8,863 nucleotides of DNA from UBA1367 sp040268355 (GTDB taxonomy: Bacteria > Actinomycetota > Coriobacteriia > Coriobacteriales > Atopobiaceae), in NCBI GenBank assembly GCA_040268355.1, contig JAWRIT010000060.1:1-8863 (forward strand). Direction: 5' to 3'. The stretch's first letter is position 1. Each line of letters begins with the position of its first letter. A model generated the notes under the pieces. That model searched no databases, was not told the DNA's origin, and saw only the letters and a program-made list of their open reading frames with translations. The position numbers and the translations under genes are program-made. Shown here piece by piece: positions 1 to 6,100 of this stretch.

Positions 1-656
1 TGGTCGGGCGCCTCCTCGGGCGCGACGGTCATCGTCCAGATGTCGGTCGGGGGCTCGTTCCAGGGGTTCTCGAGCACGCCGCACTCGATGGCGCGACCCC
101 AGAGGTTGTCGTCGATGGAGTAGGGCTTTGCGGCCGTCGTGGGCACGGGAACGCCATGCTCCTCCGCCCACTCCATCTCCTGCTCGCGGGTCAGCAGGTC
201 CCACTCGCGCACCGGTGCGAGGATCTTGAGCTCGGGATCGAGCGCGTGGATGCAGCTTTCGAAACGAACCTGGTCGTTGCCCTTTCCCGTGCAGCCATGG
301 GCGATGTAGCTCGCGCCGTACTTGTGGGCGTAGTCGACGAGGTACTGCACGATCATGGGGCGCGAGAGGGCCGAGAGCAGCGGGTAGGTGTTCTCGTACA
401 TGCCGTTGGCCGCGATGGCCTTGGTCAGCACGTTGCGCGCGTAGGGAGCGCGCAGGTCGACGGCATCTGCAAAGATAGCGCCCATGTCATAGGCCTTCTG
501 CTTGACCCACTCGAGGTCTTCGGCATCCTGTCCGACGTTGCCACAAATGGCGATGACGTCAAGGTTTTTCTCGATCTGCAGCCACTTGACCATAACGGAC
601 GTGTCCAGCCCGCCAGAATAGGCGAGGACAACCTTTTCCTTCTCTGCGCCTGCCAT
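1..656 (-). CDS. argG: Argininosuccinate synthase, N-terminal part (cut by window start)
   Basis: This enzyme joins citrulline and aspartate using ATP, the penultimate step of arginine synthesis, in the cytosol. The 218 visible residues begin MAGAEKEKVVLAYSGGLDTS. The AYSGGLDTS motif (residues 12-20) is the ATP-pyrophosphatase P-loop of the family. The GCTGKGNDQVRFE motif (about 121-133) is the second ATP/substrate-binding signature, and NVGQD (40-44) and YPLLSALSRP (91-100) also fit. The full protein is normally about 400 residues, so roughly half lies outside the window. I chose the ATG at 656 because AAGGG ends nine bases upstream and the motif then starts at the usual distance from the N-terminus. 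In-frame ATGs at 665 and 692 have badly placed or no Shine-Dalgarno. No other arg gene is visible. The 5' leader carries a putative arginine attenuator, described separately. Identification is certain; regulation is inferred. Confidence 0.98.
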   Translation of the reverse strand, partial: MAGAEKEKVVLAYSGGLDTSVMVKWLQIEKNLDVIAICGNVGQDAEDLEWVKQKAYDMGAIFADAVDLRAPYARNVLTKAIAANGMYENTYPLLSALSRPMIVQYLVDYAHKYGASYIAHGCTGKGNDQVRFESCIHALDPELKILAPVREWDLLTREQEMEWAEEHGVPVPTTAAKPYSIDDNLWGRAIECGVLENPWNEPPTDIWTMTVAPEEAPD

Positions 657-786
657 GTCGACCATCCCTTCGTACGGATATTCCGCCCTCATGTCGTGTG
701 ATTCACGAATTCGTATTGTCCTTGTTCCTTTATGTTGCGCTGCGCATAGGAGCTGGTACGGCATCTCCCCACGATGCATGCGCAAG
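657..786 (-). promoter_or_regulatory. Untranslated stretch between attenuator terminator and argG
   Basis: These 130 bases have no ORF of their own that I can support. They would be the distal 5' untranslated region of argG mRNA that reads through the terminator. A perfect 10-base palindrome ACGAATTCGT lies at 705-714, and the overlapping dyad GTGATTCAC is at 697-705. They are AT-rich for this region and faintly recall an ArgR operator, but they do not match the E. coli ARG-box consensus well. The argG ribosome-binding site AAGGG lies at about 666-670. A second promoter here cannot be excluded; I see no convincing -35/-10 pair. Confidence 0.35.
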
Positions 787-808
787 AAAAAACCCGGCGG
801 TGCCGGGT
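787..808 (-). terminator. Intrinsic terminator in the argG leader (attenuator)
   Basis: On the minus strand ACCCGGC pairs perfectly with GCCGGGT across an ACC loop, followed by a U run. It sits between the Arg-rich leader ORF and argG, so it would stop transcription before argG unless its 5' arm is sequestered. It lies 40 bases past the leader stop codon, a spacing typical of amino-acid attenuators. A competing helix is possible: GGGTG (859-863), at the end of the leader ORF, can pair with CACCC (805-809), which overlaps the terminator's 5' arm. That competing pairing was folded by hand and is inference. Confidence 0.85.
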
Positions 809-847
809 GCCGTGTGGTCACTTTGAGCTGTGGGAGTTCCCATGGAC

Positions 848-928
848 CTACAACAACACACCCTGGCGTCGCAGCGTGCTACGTCGGTCCTGGCGTCGAA
901 GGGATCCCTGCTGTACGAATGTGTTCAT
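848..928 (-). CDS. Arginine-rich leader peptide of argG, 26 residues
   Basis: A short ORF begins at ATG 926-928 behind an excellent Shine-Dalgarno (AAAGGAGGG at 935-943, six-base spacer) and ends at TAG 848-850. It encodes 26 residues containing LRRQDRRSTLRRQ, that is three Arg-Arg pairs at residues 11-12, 15-16 and 20-21. Each pair starts with CGA followed by CGC or CGT. By standard bacterial decoding all six codons would be read by one tRNA-Arg(ICG), so stalling would report charging of a single tRNA. The stop codon precedes a strong terminator, and the next gene on the strand is argG. This is the layout of classical trp, his or ilv leader peptides, here with arginine as the sensed amino acid. 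The peptide itself probably has no function beyond being translated. No homologue is recalled; the function is inferred from architecture. Confidence 0.8.
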   Translation of the reverse strand: MNTFVQQGSLRRQDRRSTLRRQGVLL

Positions 929-975
929 GGAGTGCCCTCCTTTCACGCCGCGTATGGCGCTCAACCTGCTGTACG
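907..975. repeat. 11-base direct repeat CCTGCTGTACG around the argG leader start
   Basis: CCTGCTGTACG occurs at 907-917, inside the leader ORF, and again at 965-975, upstream of the leader Shine-Dalgarno, 58 bases apart. On the transcribed minus strand it reads CGTACAGCAGG. The upstream copy also forms the 3' arm of a small hairpin in which GTACGG pairs with CCGTAC. Function is unknown; it could be an operator pair, an RNA structural element or chance. Confidence 0.5.
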
Positions 976-981
976 GGAGGT

Positions 982-1011
982 ACCGTACCCCACCTATTCA
1001 TATCGGTGCAA
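982..1011 (-). promoter_or_regulatory. Weak candidate promoter for the argG leader
   Basis: TTGCAC (1006-1011) and TACGGT (982-987) are spaced by 18 bases on the minus strand. This would start transcription near 975, about 30 bases before the leader Shine-Dalgarno. The -10 fits only the loose TAnnnT pattern. An alternative -10-like TATGAA lies within the spacer. A promoter must lie somewhere between here and the tRNA-Lys terminator at 1175; bases 1012-1156 hold no gene or clear element that I can see. Confidence 0.3.
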
Positions 1012-1156
1012 CGCGATGCTCCGCATTGACGCGCTTTGGAAACATTGCCCAACCTGCCACCATACGACGCACACCCCGGCAGACGGTGTTGACGAAAGGC
1101 GAACGCAGGTGCGCGGGCCGGGAAGAACCGCACGAGACGCCGGTACCCAACCGACA

Positions 1157-1172
1157 CCACCTGAGCAGGTGG
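1157..1172. repeat. Perfect small inverted repeat after the tRNA-Lys terminator
   Basis: CCACCT and AGGTGG flank GAGC, giving a six-base stem with a tetraloop immediately beyond the T-rich tail of the tRNA-Lys terminator. No U run follows it on the minus strand, so it is not a second intrinsic terminator. It could be a processing or stability element, or chance. Confidence 0.4.
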
Positions 1173-1174
1173 CC

Positions 1175-1206
1175 AAAATGAAAAGCGCCCCCGCTGCCGG
1201 GGGCGC
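1175..1206 (-). terminator. Intrinsic terminator of tRNA-Lys
   Basis: A nine-base perfect stem (GCGCCCCCG with CGGGGGCGC, loop GCAG) is followed on the minus strand by TTTTCATTTT. It starts 11 bases after the CCA end of tRNA-Lys and insulates that transcript from the argG leader. Confidence 0.92.
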
Positions 1207-1216
1207 CATCCGTCTC

Positions 1217-1292
1217 TGGTGGGCCGTCAGGGTCTCGAACCCTGGACCTTGGGATTAAAAGTCCCCTGCTCTGCCAACTGAGCTAACGGCCC
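1217..1292 (-). tRNA. tRNA-Lys (anticodon UUU)
   Basis: This is a 76-base cloverleaf with encoded CCA. The acceptor GGGCCGT pairs fully with ACGGCCC, with discriminator A. The D arm is GCTC/GAGC, the anticodon loop CTTTTAA gives UUU (Lys, AAA/AAG), and the T arm is CAGGG/CCCTG with loop TTCGAGA. The anticodon stem has a G27 opposite A43 mismatch at its top pair, and the other four pairs are canonical. It stands alone between the aminopeptidase gene and the argG leader and has its own terminator. Confidence 0.97.
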
Positions 1293-1301
1293 ATGCCTCG
1301 T

Positions 1302-1330
1302 GCGCCATTCGGCGCCGCCCTACCAGAATA
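1302..1330 (-). promoter_or_regulatory. Possible promoter and leader hairpin of tRNA-Lys
   Basis: A -10-like TATTCT lies at 1325-1330 on the minus strand, with no good -35 at the usual distance. Between it and the tRNA a five-base hairpin (GCGCC, loop GAAT, GGCGC; 1302-1315) could mark 5' leader structure. No intrinsic terminator is seen after the aminopeptidase stop at 1355, so the tRNA may alternatively be read through from that gene. Confidence 0.35.
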
Positions 1331-1354
1331 GTGCAGGCACCACTCCGATTCCAG

Positions 1355-2638
1355 TCACTTGTTCTCCCAGGCCCACTGCCCGCTCACGAAGACCGGCTCC
1401 TCGGTGCCATCGTCTCGAACACCGTAAATGTCAAGGTCGTCCGCACCAATCATAAAGTCGACGTGCGTGTGGCTGCGGTTGACCCCGCGACGCACGAGGT
1501 CGTCGGGGGTCATGTCATAGCCGCCCTCGACACACTCCGGAAAGCCCATGCCCAGCGCGAGGTGGCAGCTCGCGTTCTCGTCGTAGAGCGTGTCATAGAA
1601 GAGCAGGCCCGTCTCACGAATCGGCGTGTTCTTGGAGATGAGCGCGCACTCCCCCAGACGGCACGAGCTCTCGTCGGTCTCGATGATGTGGCGCAGCACC
1701 TCGCGCCCGCGTGCCGCGTCGTAGTCGACCACGCGACCACCCTCGAACCGCAGCCAGAAGTCGTCCACGATCTGCCCCTGGTGCACGAGCGGCATCACCG
1801 AGTGGACCGTCCCCTCCGCGCGCTGGCGGTCGGGCGTGGTGAAGACCTCCTCCGTCGGTATGTTGGGGAAGTACGTCGTCCCGTTGACCGTGCGGGCGGC
1901 GCCTCCTTCCCAGATATGACCGGCGTTCATGCCGATCACCAGGTCGGTCCCATTGGAGGAGCGGTAGCGAAGGGCGTCGTAGGCAGCCTCGTTGAGCAGC
2001 CGCTTGTTCTTCTCGAAGGTTGCGTCATGGGTCTCCCAAGCCGCCTGAGGATCCTCGCCGTCGGCGCGTGCCACCTGCAGGATGGCCATCCAGAGTCGGT
2101 AGAGCGCCTCGTGACTTGGGCAGTCGGGGAAGACCTTGGCGGCCCAGCTCTCGACGGGCACGCCGGCGATGCACCAGGCGTTGCGCCCGAAGTCCATGCC
2201 GTCGCGGAAGGCGCGGCAGTCCCTGTTGCGCGCGCGAGAGGCGGCGGCCGGCTTCGCGGGGTCGATGCCGGTCAGGGCGTCCGGGTCGGCCCCCTCAAGG
2301 AACAGGAAGCAGGCGCCCTTCTCGGCGAGCCCGTTGAGCTGCTCGACCTTCCAGGCCGGCGTCTGCTCGAAGTAGGGCAGCCCCACGTTCTCATACTCCA
2401 TGCGGGTCATGGCGTCATCGTGCCAGATGACCGTCACGTGCCCGGCGCGAGCGGCGTAGGCCGCGCGCACGAGGCGGCGCGCGAAGTCCGCGGACTCGAC
2501 GGTGGCCTGGACCACGAGCTCCTGACCCGGTCGAAGCGCGACGCCCTTTTTCACCAGCAACTCTGCGTATCGGTCGATCTGGTTCGTAAGGCCCTTGATG
2601 GCGAGGTCGGCCTCGGCCGGACTCATACTCAGGCTCAT
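1355..2638 (-). CDS. M29-family metallo-aminopeptidase
   Basis: This is a cytosolic leucyl-type aminopeptidase of the AmpS/AmpT (thermophilic aminopeptidase, M29) family, removing N-terminal residues from peptides with two bound metal ions. It has 427 residues against about 410 usual. It has no signal peptide or membrane segment. Recognisable metal-site motifs are PTEEVFTTPD (261-270, Glu264), RLGECAL (327-333, Glu330), CHLALG (358-363, His359) and HVDFMIG (392-398, His392 and Asp394). Spacings Glu264-Glu330 (66) and Glu330-His359 (29) match the family. The position of the family's active-site Tyr, seven residues after the His, is Phe366 (GMGFP). I chose ATG 2638 because GAGGAG lies six bases upstream. 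The frame stays open upstream to 2887, but that part covers a promoter-like box and a terminator hairpin and reads as low-complexity Pro/Arg sequence. Likely role: recycling peptides to amino acids. Confidence 0.95.
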   Translation of the reverse strand: MSLSMSPAEADLAIKGLTNQIDRYAELLVKKGVALRPGQELVVQATVESADFARRLVRAAYAARAGHVTVIWHDDAMTRMEYENVGLPYFEQTPAWKVEQLNGLAEKGACFLFLEGADPDALTGIDPAKPAAASRARNRDCRAFRDGMDFGRNAWCIAGVPVESWAAKVFPDCPSHEALYRLWMAILQVARADGEDPQAAWETHDATFEKNKRLLNEAAYDALRYRSSNGTDLVIGMNAGHIWEGGAARTVNGTTYFPNIPTEEVFTTPDRQRAEGTVHSVMPLVHQGQIVDDFWLRFEGGRVVDYDAARGREVLRHIIETDESSCRLGECALISKNTPIRETGLLFYDTLYDENASCHLALGMGFPECVEGGYDMTPDDLVRRGVNRSHTHVDFMIGADDLDIYGVRDDGTEEPVFVSGQWAWENK

Positions 2639-2676
2639 AGTCAGCTCCTCTGCCGCTGTCGTTCTCTCATACATAG

Positions 2677-2696
2677 AAAAGGGCCCGTGTGGGCCC
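2677..2696 (-). terminator. Terminator-like hairpin in the leader of the M29 gene
   Basis: GGGCCC pairs with GGGCCC across loop ACAC, followed by TTTTCT on the minus strand. It ends 38 bases before the aminopeptidase ATG, so it lies in the 5' leader rather than at a gene end. It is either an attenuator or the 3' end of a short RNA started at the TATAAT near 2784. It resembles, but is separate from, the tRNA-Gly terminator at 2931-2958. Confidence 0.7.
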
Positions 2697-2783
2697 TGCG
2701 TACCTGCTGCGGGTTCGAACAGTGCCGCTAGTTTTGTCAATTCCGCAGGTCGTGGCGGTAGCAACGTCCGGCGGTGCAGTGCC
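2697..2783 (-). promoter_or_regulatory. Putative structured leader or small RNA upstream of the M29 gene
   Basis: No convincing ORF lies here. Two competing pairings can be drawn by hand. CTGCGG (2743-2748) pairs with CCGCAG (2707-2712), extendable by ACCTG/CAGGT with a bulge. Alternatively CCTGCG (2744-2749) pairs with CGCAGG (2695-2700), which invades the terminator's 5' arm. Such mutually exclusive helices before a U-run hairpin are typical of transcription attenuators. No T-box signature, Arg-type leader peptide or recognisable riboswitch core was seen. The ligand, if any, is unknown. Confidence 0.4.
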
Positions 2784-2789
2784 ATTATA
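2784..2789 (-). promoter_or_regulatory. Consensus -10 box (TATAAT) upstream of the M29 leader
   Basis: A perfect TATAAT reads on the minus strand about 146 bases before the aminopeptidase start, predicting transcription from about 2777. The hexamer 17 bases upstream is GC-rich and not a recognisable -35. A TTGACA (2736-2741) lies downstream and has no -10 partner. Confidence 0.45.
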
Positions 2790-2930
2790 TCGATGGCCTG
2801 TCTGCTGGCCCGGGTCTTCATGATATATGCCGTTTCTTGAGGCTCGCCCCCTGGACGTGGGCGCGGACGGCGTGGATGGGCAGCCACGTCCTACGACGGC
2901 GGCACGCGAGGGCGTCCTCGCGACGCAGGC
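2790..2930. other. Intergenic stretch with nothing recognisable
   Basis: Between the tRNA-Gly terminator and the M29 promoter-like box I see no gene, repeat or RNA. A second AT-rich box (CATATATCATG on the minus strand, near 2819-2829) could be another -10 but lacks a -35. Confidence 0.5.
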
Positions 2931-2958
2931 AAACAAAAAGGGCCCCGAAGGGCCCTTT
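2931..2958 (-). terminator. Intrinsic terminator of tRNA-Gly with UUCG loop
   Basis: AAAGGGCCC and GGGCCCTTT form a nine-base stem closed by the stable tetraloop TTCG, followed by TT-GTTT on the minus strand. It begins eight bases after the CCA end of tRNA-Gly. Confidence 0.93.
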
Positions 2959-2966
2959 GAGCTGCC

Positions 2967-3041
2967 TGGAGCGGGTGACGGGATTCGAACCCGCGGATAC
3001 CAGCTTGGGAAGCTGGGGCCTTACCACTTGGCGACACCCGC
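2967..3041 (-). tRNA. tRNA-Gly (anticodon CCC)
   Basis: This is a 75-base cloverleaf with encoded CCA. The acceptor GCGGGTG pairs with CACCCGC, with discriminator U. The D arm is GCC/GGC, the anticodon stem CCAGC/GCTGG has loop TTCCCAA giving CCC (reads GGG), and the T arm GCGGG/CCCGT has loop TTCGAAT. It is a single gene with its own terminator and a likely promoter. Confidence 0.97.
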
Positions 3042-3051
3042 ACGTGGAGAG

Positions 3052-3057
3052 ATTCTA
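3052..3057 (-). promoter_or_regulatory. Extended -10 (TGC-TAGAAT) of tRNA-Gly
   Basis: TGCTAGAAT reads on the minus strand ten bases before the tRNA 5' end, giving a start a few bases upstream of the mature tRNA. The TG extension may compensate for the lack of a clear -35. No intrinsic terminator lies between the M28-like gene's stop (3146) and here, so some read-through is possible. Confidence 0.6.
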
Positions 3058-3145
3058 GCACAGGACGCGCGCCTGCCTCCACCAGACGCCCCGTTCCATC
3101 GACGGAGCAGATCCGTGTCGTGCGCCTGGTCTGGCAGGACGCCCG

Positions 3146-6100
3146 CTACGCCCGACGGATCACCTCCGCGACGATGTTCGCCACGTCGGCGATCTGCTGG
3201 TCGTCAAGGTACTCTGGCTCGTCGAGGGCGGTGCGCGAGTGCGCGGCGACGCCGTCCTCGCTCATGCCCATGATCGTGCTCACGCGCACGCGCTGCTGGA
3301 GGGCGGGCGTGGCGTCCGTCTCGCCCCAGCTGTAGTTGGCGTGGTCGATGTTGATGTGGAGCGCGTCGGCGATGTTGGTGATCATCCGTCCGAGGCGGCG
3401 GTCGGCGCGACGCTTGGCGCCTGCGCCCTCGCTCGTGAGCAGCGTCAGCGTCCCAGCTCCCACGCTGTCGAGGTTGACCAAGAACGCGCCACGGATGTCG
3501 CGACGATGCTCCTTGAGGAACTCCTTGATTCCCGCATGGTCCATCGTCGACGCCCCGACGCCCACGAACCAGATGTCGTGGGCGATGAGGTCGTCGTCTC
3601 CGAGCCGGAGCACGGCCTCGCGCAGCTCCTCCATCGTCTCCCCGTCAGTCTCTATGACTTGTGCGGCGATGGTTTCGTCAGCGCTGTTGGTCACCGATGC
3701 GGCATCGTCCTCCCCCGCTGTCCGCGCGCCGCCAATAGAAGGGTCACCGCGAAGGTCAAGCGCGTCGAAGTTTGGCGTGCCGAGGTGCGCGGGCTCCGGC
3801 TCGACGGACCCGTCATCGCCACGCAGGTCGGACCGCAACGTCGCGCCGCCCTTCCAGGAACCCCGTGTGTCGTCCTCGTCGTCTGAGAAGTGCTCCCAGG
3901 AGCCGATCTGCCGTCCGTCCTTCTTGGCATCGAAGTCGTCGCCCAGGCCCAGCCAATCGCCCATCGACTCCACCTGTTCCTCTTGGTCCTTCTTTCTCTT
4001 GCCAAGACGGCGCTTGCGCTTGGAGGCGGCGCTGTCCTGCGAAGTCCTTGTGCCGCCCGCCTTCCCTTGGTTGTATGGCCGGAGGTTCGCCGCTGCGGCG
4101 GCCTCGTCCTCAGGCGTGGTGGCGCTGCCCGTGCCGGCGGACGGGGCGTCTACCACGTCCGTGTCACGGCGCGAGGAGGACTCGCCCTCATGCAGCTTCT
4201 CAGTCGTGCCGTCAGTCGGAGAGGGAACCTTCTTCAGAAGGTCAAGGCGCTGTGCGGCATGTTGGTCAGCCGAATCCGTGGCGTCGGTCGCGGCACCCTC
4301 TCCTGGGGAGCCCAGGGGGTCGAGCGAGAGCACCGAGGGGTCGGGGAGGTCGAGCAGCATAGCCCGTCGTCCGGCCGAGACGCCCGAGGGCTTGAACGTG
4401 CTCTTGCCCCACTCTGGGTCATCGACCGCCCGAGGCTTTGGAATGCTCTCATCCACGGCAGGCATCGAGTCTTCGACGTCGGCCTCGTTCTCGACCGAGA
4501 CCGTCGTAAGCCCGCTCACGTCCTTCGTCTTAAGCTCGTGCTCGTCGACATCCTGCTCGCTGGAGAAGGTGACGCCCTCAAGGGTTTCCATGACGACCGT
4601 CGCGTTCGGATCGACCGGTACCTCAGGCTCGGAAGTGGGCTCTGCCGGCTCGGACTCCACGGTGGCGTCCAGCTCGGGTTCCGCCGTGGGCTCAAGCGTC
4701 GCCTGCGGGCTCGCCTCTGGCGCCTGCTCGGCGTCCGGCTCGGGAACTGGCGCCGCCTCGGGCATGGGCTCTGGCTCCGAAGACACCGGCTCGCGCGCGG
4801 CCTCCACCGTGGCATCCGGCTCCTGTGCGTCCAAAGCCTCCACGGACCTTGGCGTCGCTTCCTGCACCTCGGGCTCCGCGTCGGCGGCAGGCGAGGTCAC
4901 AGGACCCTGCTCCCACACTCTGGCCTCGGACACCATGCGGCTTGGGCCGGTCAGGAACATCTGGTGCAACACCTCTGAGGTGGTCTTGCCGCCATCTTCC
5001 TGCTGAGCCGTTGTCTTGGCGACAGGGGTTGCGAACGACGTCGTGTCGCCCGCTCCCTCACCCACAGGCTCGTCTTGAACGGCCTCGGAGGGGGTCCATA
5101 GACCGATGAGCTCGTCTTCTTGCCCATCTTCCACAGAGGACGGCGTCGCTTCCTCGGCCACTCCTTCATCTCGTGGCAAGACGTCTTCAACAAACGGTGC
5201 GACTCCGACCTCCTCAGGCTGGGGTCCGCCGCCTTCGATGTCGACCACCTCGACCTGAACGCCGGCCGCATCCTGTGGCTCGTCACCATCGAGCACCTCG
5301 TACTCGGCGTCCAGCACCGTCAGCTTGTCAGGCTCGCCCTGTGCGAGCTCGTCGACCGCTTCCACGTCGGACGCCTCAGGAGCCTCCTCGGACGGCGTCA
5401 GGAAGTCAGGGATGGGCGTCGGCGCAATGTCCGGAAGATCGGCCACCTCCTCGCGCACGGCATCGGAGAACTCCTCGACGACCTCAGTCTCGTCGCCGGC
5501 CTCCTCAGCCTCAGTCGCGGGCGTTGTCTCGTCGAAGGCATCATCAGACTGCTCGCGGTCACCCGTCTCGGACGTCGGCTCCTCTGCGGGAACGGTGCCC
5601 TCCCCTGCCTCGACGGCAACATCGTCAGAGGACTGATCGGCGCCCTGGTCCAACTCTTCGGCGTCTTCGGTGGGCGCCTCCTCAGACGTCGGCCCTTCCT
5701 CGTCCGCCGCGACCTCAGCCTGCTCGTCGGCAGCCGAATCCTGATCGCTTGCCGCGTCAAGCGCGTCAAACATCTCGGTCAGCTCGTCGTCTGCGTCTGA
5801 GGCTTCGGCAATCTCGTCAAGCGTGTCAAAGATCTCGGTCAGCTCGCCGTCCTCGTCAAGGTCCTCCGGCGCGACGGGCACTTCGATCGGCTCTTCTTCC
5901 TCGATGTCCGCCTTCTCGATGTCGGGCACCCCGTGCTCGCCGCGGATGCGGGCGACCAGGCCGCCAAAGAAGCCGGAGATGCGATCCCCGAGGCCGGCAA
6001 GACCGTCACGGGCAGTCGCCAGACCAGATCCGATGTCCTCGCCAAGCGCGGCGCCCGCGTCCTTGACGCGATCGAGCCCTGTGGCGACGTCCTCATCGAG

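Larger units (their letters stand above)
787..943 (-). promoter_or_regulatory. Putative ribosome-mediated arginine attenuator controlling argG
   Basis: The unit runs from the leader Shine-Dalgarno through the Arg-rich ORF to the terminator. The model is as follows. With charged tRNA-Arg the ribosome reaches the stop codon at 848-850 and covers GGGTGTG (857-863), so the terminator hairpin forms and argG is off. In arginine shortage the ribosome stalls on an Arg pair upstream, GGGTGTG is free to pair with CACAC (812-816) or CACCC (805-809), and transcription continues. GGACC (886-890) can also pair with GGTCC (844-848), giving an early pause-type hairpin. The elements are visible in the sequence; the switching is inference. 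Confidence 0.7.

Noticed and set aside
657..692. In-frame upstream starts of argG at 692 and 665
   Set aside because: 692 lacks a ribosome site and 665 has its GAAGGG directly adjacent; 656 has proper spacing and a normal family N-terminus.
964..990. A T-box-like string (GGGAGGTACCG) on the plus strand
   Set aside because: It lies on the strand opposite argG, no plus-strand synthetase or amino-acid gene follows, and the rest of a T-box is missing.
774..1258. Several 90-140 codon frames around the argG leader and tRNA-Lys
   Set aside because: They overlap the attenuator, terminators and the tRNA, have no matching ribosome sites and show no family resemblance.
1331..2731. A 466-codon plus-strand frame over the M29 gene
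   Set aside because: The minus strand encodes a clear M29 enzyme with all motifs; the plus frame is its shadow.
2639..2887. An N-terminal extension of the M29 gene to 2887 (open in frame)
   Set aside because: It would span a TATAAT box and a terminator hairpin and reads as low-complexity sequence. ATG 2638 has GAGGAG at ideal spacing.
3336..5006. A 556-codon plus-strand open frame opposite the M28-like gene, and overlapping plus-strand frames at 3890-4978 and 5173-6066
   Set aside because: They are Ser/Arg/Pro-rich translations of the complementary strand of an acidic GC-rich gene, with no family motif and no good ribosome site.
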